From Bog-473 sp036502025 (GTDB lineage Bacteria > Actinomycetota > Acidimicrobiia > Acidimicrobiales > RAAP-2), in assembly GCA_036502025.1 (NCBI GenBank), contig DASXZJ010000126.1:1-64000 (forward strand): a stretch of 64,000 nucleotides of DNA, in the 5' to 3' direction. Position 1 is the first letter of the stretch. Each line of letters opens with the position of its first letter. The position numbers were made by a program, and so were the translations under genes. The notes under the pieces are model-generated. The model did not search any database and was not told the DNA's origin. It worked only from the letters and a program-made list of their open reading frames with translations. Of the stretch, positions 58,462-64,000 are shown piece after piece.

Positions 58462-60542
58462 CCGACCCCACGGCACTCTCGCGTCTGCTCGCGCCGGCCA
58501 GCCTGGCCGTCGTCGGGGCCAACGAGAAGCTGGGCATGTCCAACAACGCCATCCTGCCGATGCTCGAGGCCGGCCGCACGGTGCACCTCGTCAACCCCAC
58601 CCGCGACGAGCTCTACGGGCAGCCCGCCCTGCCATCGCTCGCCGCCGTGGGAGAACCGATCGATGCCGTGCTGTCCCTGGTGAACGCCGAACGCTCGGTG
58701 GCCGTGGCCGAGGAGGCGGCGGCCCTCGGATGCGGTGGCGTCGTGATCGCCGCCGCCGGGTTCTCCGAGATGGGCGGCGAATCGCTGCAGCACCGGCTCT
58801 GGGAGATAGCGAAGGAGTCCGGGCTGGCCGTGATCGGCCCCAACTGCAGCGGTTTCAAGAACGTGACGTTGGGAGTCAACTTCTTCACGGGGGGCCGCAT
58901 CGACCCCCCGCCCGGCGGGGTGTCGATCATCTCGCAGAGCGGATTCCTCACCCGCTCGGCCCTGGCCGCCGCGGTCCAGCGCCGCCTCGGTGTCGCCATC
59001 GCCGTGTCGTCGGGCAACGAGGCGGTGTGCGACCTGGCCAACCTGGTCGACGCGCTGGTGGACGACCCGAACACAAGGGTCGTCTGCCTCGTCGTCGAGA
59101 CGATCCGCCGGCCATCGGCATTCTTCGCCGCAGTGGCGCGGGCCCACCGCTCCGGGATGGCGGTGCTGGCCCTCAAGCTGGGGCGCAGCGACCGGTCCCG
59201 AGCGATCATGCAGTCGCATACGGGCGCCATCGCCGGTGAGAGTTGGGTGTACGAGCTCGCCTTTGCCGAGCACGGGATCGTGTCGGCCCGGGATATCGAC
59301 GACCTCTTCGACCGGGCGCAGCTGCTGGCGCAATTGCCGCTCGAGCGACAAGCCCCGATGCGCCGTATCGGCATCATCACGACGTCGGGCGGCGTGGCGG
59401 CCCTGGCCACCGATGTGGCGGAGACCGAGGGCGTCGAGCTCCCCGCTCTCGATGAGTTGGCACCCTGGGTACGCGAGCGGGTCCCCGGCGACACGGTCAA
59501 CCCCCTCGACCTCACCGGCTTCGTCATGAGCCAGCCCGACGTGATGCGCGAGCTCTTCGACACCTACGCCGACGCCGTCGATGCGCTGGTCCTGGCGTGG
59601 TGGCTCGGAGATGGCGACGAGGCGTGGAGCAGGACGATGCTCGAGCCTTTCGCGGCCGCCGCGGCGGAGCACCCCACCCCGTTCATCGTGAGCCCGGTCG
59701 AGGCGACCTCCTTGGGTCCGTGGGTCGATGCCTGGAGGGCGCGTGGCCTGGTCTTCACGCGGGGCCTCCACTCGATGTACCGGGCCGCGGCGGCCATCGA
59801 GGTTAGGGCATCGCGCCCGCCGGCCCACCCCCGGGACGACGTAGTTCCGACGGGCCGCGCCCCGGCCCTGATCGAGACGGCCGCCGGACCGATCGTCGGC
59901 TTCGGCGATGCCATGGGGCTGCTCTCCGAGGCCGGATTGACGGTCGCGCCCTACTGCGTACTCGGCGAGCGGGACGATCCGACCGAGGCCTCCGGGTTGG
60001 GCCGGCGCCTCGTCGTCAAACTGGCGGACGTGCCCCACCGCACCGAGAGCGGAGCTGTCCTGCTCAATGTGCCGGTCTCTGGCCTCGGCGAGGCCGTCGC
60101 GCAGCTGCGCCAACTGGCCCGGGCCGAGGGCCTGCCGGTCGCGGTGGCCGTCCAAGCGATGGTCCCGGGCCTAGGTGAGGCCTTCGCCGGGCTCCAGGTC
60201 CGCAGTGACCTCGGGCCGCTCGTCCTGCTCGGGATGGGGGGCGTGCTCGTCGAGGTGTCGGGGCGGGTCTCCGGTCGCTTCCTACCCCTCGCTGACGATG
60301 CGGCGCAGTCCCTGGTCGAGGAGATCGCCGGTGTCCCGGTCTTCGCCCGATTGCGGGGGCACTCTCCCTGGCCCACCGCCCCGCTGGTGGACGCGGTGCT
60401 GGCCCTCGACCGCCTCTGGCGCGACAACGGCGCCTGGCTCGGCTCGCTCGACGTCAACCCACTGGTGGTCAGCGAGACCGGCGTGACGGCGGTGGACGCA
60501 CTGTTCGTCGCCGCCGCCCAGGGACCCGGACCGACGACATGA
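58458..60542 (+). CDS. ADP-forming acyl-CoA synthetase (fused alpha-beta)
   Basis: A 694-aa NDP-forming ligase. Residues 1-450 are the alpha part: CoA-binding domain LLAPASLAVVGANEKLGMSNN, then VIGPNCSGFKNV and the succinyl-CoA-ligase-like block with the active-site SHTGAIAG. Residues ~480-690 are the ATP-grasp beta part (VVKLADVPHRTESGAVLLNV ... LLGMGGVLVEV ... SLDVNPLVV). It interconverts acyl-CoA + ADP and acid + ATP. Overlap with the AMP-forming ligase suggests two activating/salvaging enzymes for related acids. Confidence 0.88.
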   Translation: MTDPTALSRLLAPASLAVVGANEKLGMSNNAILPMLEAGRTVHLVNPTRDELYGQPALPSLAAVGEPIDAVLSLVNAERSVAVAEEAAALGCGGVVIAAAGFSEMGGESLQHRLWEIAKESGLAVIGPNCSGFKNVTLGVNFFTGGRIDPPPGGVSIISQSGFLTRSALAAAVQRRLGVAIAVSSGNEAVCDLANLVDALVDDPNTRVVCLVVETIRRPSAFFAAVARAHRSGMAVLALKLGRSDRSRAIMQSHTGAIAGESWVYELAFAEHGIVSARDIDDLFDRAQLLAQLPLERQAPMRRIGIITTSGGVAALATDVAETEGVELPALDELAPWVRERVPGDTVNPLDLTGFVMSQPDVMRELFDTYADAVDALVLAWWLGDGDEAWSRTMLEPFAAAAAEHPTPFIVSPVEATSLGPWVDAWRARGLVFTRGLHSMYRAAAAIEVRASRPPAHPRDDVVPTGRAPALIETAAGPIVGFGDAMGLLSEAGLTVAPYCVLGERDDPTEASGLGRRLVVKLADVPHRTESGAVLLNVPVSGLGEAVAQLRQLARAEGLPVAVAVQAMVPGLGEAFAGLQVRSDLGPLVLLGMGGVLVEVSGRVSGRFLPLADDAAQSLVEEIAGVPVFARLRGHSPWPTAPLVDAVLALDRLWRDNGAWLGSLDVNPLVVSETGVTAVDALFVAAAQGPGPTT

Positions 60543-60574
60543 GACCGAAATCAAGTCCTCGGTACGATCCGCAG

Positions 60575-61573
60575 ATGCCACCAGAATCGTTCCGCGCCTA
60601 CGTGTCCACCACGACTGGCGACGACCCGTCCCGCGGCGTGACCACGATGTCGGCCGACGAACTACCCCCCGACGGTGTCCTCATCGAGGTGCACTGGTCC
60701 AGTGTCAATTACAAGGACGCTTTGGCGTCGACCCCCGCCGGAAGGGTGGCCCGGATCTCACCTCTGGTCGTGGGTATCGACCTGGCCGGGCGGGTCGTCG
60801 ACGGCGGCGCCGACGGCCTGCCGGCTGGGACCGAGGTCCTGGCCCACGGGTACGACCTCGGCGTGTCCCGCCATGGGGGCTTCGCTGAGTTCGCCCGCGT
60901 GCCCGCCGAGTGGATCGTCCCCCTCCCCGAGGGGCTCAGCCTCCGCGACGCCATGGTCATCGGCACGGCCGGGTACACAGCCGCGCTTTCTGTGGTGGCC
61001 CTCGAAGAGCGCGGCCTGAGGCCCGGAGACGGGCCGGTGCTCGTCACCGGTGCAACGGGAGGGGTGGGGAGCACGGCGGTCGGCATCCTGGCGGGCCGGG
61101 GGTACGAGGTCGTGGCCAGCACGGGAAAGTCCGACAAGGAGGACTACCTGCGGACGCTGGGGGCGAAGGACATCGTCGACCGCTCGCTCCTGAGTGAGGG
61201 TCGCAGCAAGCCTCTGGAATCGACCTCATGGGCAGCCGCCGTCGACTGCGTCGGTGGCTCCACGCTGGCCAACGTGCTGCCCCGGATCCAGTACGGCGGC
61301 GCCGTGGCGGCGAGCGGCCTGACGGGCGGGATCGACCTGCCCTCTACCGTTATGCCGTTCGTCCTGCGTGCCGTCACCCTCATCGGGATCGACTCCGTCC
61401 AGACGCCCATCGAGTCCCGCCGGGCCATCTGGAGGCGCCTGGGGTCCGACCTGAAACCGGCCTCGCTGGACGAAGTGGGTGTCGATGTCGCTCTGGCGGA
61501 CCTCGACGGCCTCCTCGACGGCATCCGGGAAGGCTCGCTTACCGGTCGAGCCGTCGTCGACGTCAGGAGATGA
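60575..61573 (+). CDS. Medium-chain reductase, YhdH/AcuI-like
   Basis: A 332-aa zinc-independent MDR: SSVNYKDALASTPAGRVARISPLVVGIDLAGRVV, HGGFAEFARVPAEWIVPLP and VLVTGATGGVGSTAVGILAGRGYEVVASTGK. The family includes acrylyl-CoA reductase AcuI, which reduces a short alpha-beta-unsaturated acyl-CoA with NADPH. ATG at 60575 gives the typical N-terminus. Position after two CoA ligases fits an acyl-CoA substrate. Confidence 0.86.
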   Translation: MPPESFRAYVSTTTGDDPSRGVTTMSADELPPDGVLIEVHWSSVNYKDALASTPAGRVARISPLVVGIDLAGRVVDGGADGLPAGTEVLAHGYDLGVSRHGGFAEFARVPAEWIVPLPEGLSLRDAMVIGTAGYTAALSVVALEERGLRPGDGPVLVTGATGGVGSTAVGILAGRGYEVVASTGKSDKEDYLRTLGAKDIVDRSLLSEGRSKPLESTSWAAAVDCVGGSTLANVLPRIQYGGAVAASGLTGGIDLPSTVMPFVLRAVTLIGIDSVQTPIESRRAIWRRLGSDLKPASLDEVGVDVALADLDGLLDGIREGSLTGRAVVDVRR

Positions 61574-61577
61574 GACC

Positions 61578-62168
61578 GTGAACCTTGGATCCCCCACCAT
61601 GTTGAGCCACGTCGCCTATATCACCCATGACACGGCGGCGACCGTGCACTTCTACAGCGAGCTGCTGGGCATGGAGCTCGTCAACGCCGTCCTCGACGAT
61701 TCGATCCCGTCGACCGGTGACCCGGTCCCGTACTTCCACTCGTTCTTCAAGATGGCCGACGGCTCGACGGTCGCCTTCTTCGAGGCACCCGAGCTACCTC
61801 CACAGTCTCCGGCACCTCACCCGGCCTACGACGTGTTCCAACACTTGGCGCTGCAAGTCGACTCCAAGCAATCCGTCGATGCGTGGCAGGCCTGGCTCGT
61901 GGAGAACGGTGTCGACGTGCTCGGCCCGGTCGATCACAAGATCATCTACAGCATCTACTTCCACGACCCCAATGGCCTCCGGCTCGAGATCACCACCCCG
62001 CTCGACCCGCACTGGAACGACATGGCCGACAAGGCGCGAGCGTCCCTCGAGGAATGGGAACAGGTCAAGGCCGAGGCGCGCCGGAGCGGACGCGACATGG
62101 TCACGGTGCTCAAGGAGCTCACGCACGAGCGCAGTCATCGCCGCGCTTCGAGCACAATGATCGACTAG
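61578..62168 (+). CDS. VOC-superfamily protein
   Basis: A 196-aa VOC protein: LSHVAYITHDTAATVHFYSELLGMELVNAVLDD, QHLALQV and YSIYFHDPNGLRLEITTPL. His in SHVAYI, His in FQHLAL and Glu in RLEIT are at the metal-ligand positions, so metal binding is plausible. A charged helical tail of about 50 residues follows. GTG start with AGGAG 8 nt upstream; ATG at 61599 is the alternative. Followed after 15 bp by the amidohydrolase. Confidence 0.82.
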   Translation: MNLGSPTMLSHVAYITHDTAATVHFYSELLGMELVNAVLDDSIPSTGDPVPYFHSFFKMADGSTVAFFEAPELPPQSPAPHPAYDVFQHLALQVDSKQSVDAWQAWLVENGVDVLGPVDHKIIYSIYFHDPNGLRLEITTPLDPHWNDMADKARASLEEWEQVKAEARRSGRDMVTVLKELTHERSHRRASSTMID

Positions 62169-62183
62169 GAACGGGGCAACGGT

Positions 62184-63386
62184 ATGGACGAAGCGACGAT
62201 CCCGAAGATCATCAGCGTGGATGACCACGTTGTCGAGCCGGCACACGTGTGGCAGACCTGGCTCCCCGCCAAGTACCGCGAGCGGGGCCCCCGGATCGAG
62301 CGGCGAGGGGTGCGGGCCATTGAGTTTGCCGGCGCGGCCGCCTACAAGGAGCAGTTCGACGACGAGTCACCGCTCAAAGCGGACACCTGGCTGTACGAGG
62401 GCATCGTCTACACCCATAAGCGGATGGTGGCCGCCGTCGGCTATCCCCGGCAAGAGATGACGATGACGCCGATCACCTACGACGACATGCGGCCCGGGTG
62501 CTACGACCCCAAGGCACGGCTCGAGGACATGGACGTGAACTGGGTGGAGGCGTCGGCCTGCTACCCGACCTTCCCGCGCTTCTGCGGACAGACCTTCGCC
62601 GAGGGCGCGGACAAGGAGCTGGGCCTGGCCTGCGTCATCGCCTACAACGACTGGACGGTCGAGGAGTGGTGCGGCGACTCCGGCGGGCGGCTCATCCCCA
62701 TCTGCCTGATCCCGCTCTGGGACGTGGAGGCCGCGGCGCGGGAGGTGCGGCGTAACGCCGACCGCGGGGTGCGGGCCGCAGCCTTCAGCGAGATCCCGGT
62801 CCACCTCGGCCTGCCCAGCATCCACTCGGGCTACTGGGACCCGTTCTTCGAGGCGTGTGCCGAGACACACACCGCCGTCTGCATGCACATCGGCTCCTCC
62901 TCGCGTATGCCGGCGACCTCGCCTGACGCTCCGCCTTCGGTGACGGCGACGCTCGGCTTCGGCAACGCCATGGCATCCGTCGTCGACTTCCTCTGGTCGG
63001 GCGTGCTCGTGCGGTTCCCGACGCTCAAACTGGCCTACGCGGAGAGCCAGATGGGGTGGATCCCCTACGTCCTCGAGCGGATCGACGACGTCTGGCACGA
63101 CAACCAGGGTTGGGCGCAGACCAAGCAGATCCCCGAGCCTCCGAGCACCTACTTCCATCGCAACATGTACGCCTGCTTCTTCAAGGACCAGACGGGCGTC
63201 GACATGCGCGATCGCATCGGAATCGACCGGATCACCTTCGAGACCGACTACCCGCACAGCGACTCCACCTGGCCCGACACCCGGGACGTGGCGACCCGGT
63301 TGCTCCAGGGACTCGATGACGAGTCGATCACCCGGATCCTCCGGAGCAACGCGATCGATCTCTTCGAGCTTCAGGGGTTCTGCTAA
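62184..63386 (+). CDS. Amidohydrolase_2 family protein
   Basis: A 400-aa close paralogue of the protein at 31448, with colinear blocks SVDDHVVEP (11-19), CYDPKARLEDMDVNWVEASACYPTFPRFCGQTF, CMHIGSSS and ETDYPHSDSTWPDTRD. The DxH metal pair and conserved Asp of DYPHSDS are retained. Probably hydrolyses or decarboxylates an intermediate; in actinobacteria this group is frequent in steroid and aromatic clusters without settled function. In-line with the upstream VOC and MDR genes. Confidence 0.87.
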   Translation: MDEATIPKIISVDDHVVEPAHVWQTWLPAKYRERGPRIERRGVRAIEFAGAAAYKEQFDDESPLKADTWLYEGIVYTHKRMVAAVGYPRQEMTMTPITYDDMRPGCYDPKARLEDMDVNWVEASACYPTFPRFCGQTFAEGADKELGLACVIAYNDWTVEEWCGDSGGRLIPICLIPLWDVEAAAREVRRNADRGVRAAAFSEIPVHLGLPSIHSGYWDPFFEACAETHTAVCMHIGSSSRMPATSPDAPPSVTATLGFGNAMASVVDFLWSGVLVRFPTLKLAYAESQMGWIPYVLERIDDVWHDNQGWAQTKQIPEPPSTYFHRNMYACFFKDQTGVDMRDRIGIDRITFETDYPHSDSTWPDTRDVATRLLQGLDDESITRILRSNAIDLFELQGFC

Positions 63387-63448
63387 CGAATGCGGCTCAC
63401 CAGGGGGATGTCGTCGTCGTCGAGCCGACAGAAATCCAAAGACCTCTG

Positions 63449-64000
63449 ATGGAACTGGCCTTCTCGCCACAGGATGCAGCCTTCCGCGACGAGGTACGGA
63501 CGTGGCTGGCGGAGAACGCTCCGAGGGAACGTCGCCCGGCCGGGGGGCGGGCCATGCGCGAGTTCGACCTGAACTGGCAGCGCCAGCAGTTCGAGGGCGG
63601 CTGGGCCGGCGTCTCCTGGCCGGCCGAGCACGGCGGCCGCGGCCTGCCTCTCACCCAGCAACTGATCTGGTACGAGGAGTACGCCAAGCTGGGCATGCAG
63701 GCGATCGACACCCGGTTCGTGGGGCTCTCACACGCCGGGCCGACGCTGATGGCCCGCGCCACGACAGAGCAGCAGGCGGCCCACCTCCCCCAGATTCTGC
63801 GGGGCGACGTGGTGTGGTGCCAGGGGTTCTCGGAGCCCGAAGCCGGGTCGGACCTAGCGTCGCTGCGCACACGGGCCGAGCTCGACGGCGACGAGTTGGT
63901 CGTAACCGGGCAGAAGATCTGGACCAGCTACGCGCATCTCGCCGACTGGCAGGAGCTGCTGGTGCGGACCGACCCCGATCTCCCCCGGCACAAGGGCATC
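63449..64000 (+). CDS. Acyl-CoA dehydrogenase (truncated by window end)
   Basis: First 184 codons of a dehydrogenase: MELAFSPQDAAFRDEVRTWLAENAP at the N-terminus, WCQGFSEPEAGSD at 123-135 and GQKIWTSYAHLADWQELLVRTDPDLPRHKGI at the edge. ATG at 63449; no strong ribosome site, but it lies 63 bp after the amidohydrolase stop on the same strand. The gene continues beyond position 64000, and whether a partner subunit follows is not visible. Confidence 0.88.
   Translation, partial: MELAFSPQDAAFRDEVRTWLAENAPRERRPAGGRAMREFDLNWQRQQFEGGWAGVSWPAEHGGRGLPLTQQLIWYEEYAKLGMQAIDTRFVGLSHAGPTLMARATTEQQAAHLPQILRGDVVWCQGFSEPEAGSDLASLRTRAELDGDELVVTGQKIWTSYAHLADWQELLVRTDPDLPRHKGI

Noticed and set aside
1..64000. 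tRNA, rRNA or riboswitch
   Set aside because: The gaps between genes are short and none contains a recognisable tRNA arm set or riboswitch core.

Overview
The window is a gene-dense, high-GC stretch with short intergenic gaps, frequent GTG/TTG starts and many 1-8 bp start/stop overlaps (ATGA, GTGA, TGATG). The mix of F420/LLM-type oxidoreductases, many TetR regulators, KshA-like Rieske oxygenase, split acyl-CoA dehydrogenases and Amidohydrolase_2 proteins points to an actinobacterium, most likely an Acidimicrobiia-type organism (inference; no rRNA or ribosomal marker is present). I see no tRNA, rRNA, CRISPR, transposase or phage gene.

Layout. 0-3 kb: dprA and comM (DNA uptake/processing), overlapping by GTGA, with a strong hairpin beyond dprA. 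3-10 kb: single-gene housekeeping and regulatory units (VOC protein, arylamine N-acetyltransferase, YebC, DUF899, DUF2182, an ArsR-SRPBCC pair with a clear operator, TfoX, SnoaL, PadR), containing three simple tandem repeats. 10-27 kb: first catabolic block with enoyl-CoA hydratases, an HSD10-like SDR, a KshA-like Rieske oxygenase with divergent TetR, an isochorismatase-fold protein lacking its catalytic residues, LLM oxidoreductase, acyl-CoA dehydrogenases including an adjacent two-subunit pair, CoA-transferase, two SDRs, thiolase, and two tandem TetR genes. 27-33 kb: minus-strand run of six genes (amidohydrolase, flavin reductase, SnoaL, LLM, aminoglycoside-phosphotransferase-like kinase, SDR). 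33.5-40.5 kb: a serine-hydrolase/PKD protein and a complete branched-chain-amide-type ABC uptake system in which both permeases and one ATPase are fused (LivH-LivM-LivG), plus LivK and LivF. 40.5-64 kb: second catabolic block with an unknown 343-aa protein, two kinase-fold proteins with a 57-aa protein wedged between them, a two-subunit acyl-CoA dehydrogenase, two amidohydrolases, enoyl-CoA hydratase, Gfo/Idh oxidoreductase, LLM protein, VOC proteins, a thiolase-fold/DUF35 fusion with its thiolase partner, SDR, TetR, AMP-forming and ADP-forming acyl-CoA ligases, a quinone-reductase-like MDR and a truncated acyl-CoA dehydrogenase at the right edge.

How it works together (inference): substrates enter through the Liv system, are activated by the CoA ligases, and are shortened by beta-oxidation-like steps (two-subunit dehydrogenases, hydratases, SDRs, thiolases), with oxygenase/LLM steps and kinase-assisted removal of hydroxyl groups as plausible side chemistry. 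The gene families resemble steroid, terpenoid or branched/aromatic acid catabolism, but the substrate cannot be read from sequence.

The most notable unlisted signal is regulatory. A TTGACA-N4-TGTCAA dyad recurs six times, always next to gene starts between 32.7 and 56.8 kb. A different CTTnCGRTA / TACCG-N9-CGGTA motif recurs at promoters mainly between 13.4 and 26.5 kb. An identical 15-mer GTCAACAGCGTTGAC occurs at two promoters 7.6 kb apart. Together they suggest two or three interleaved TetR regulons controlling the catabolic blocks.
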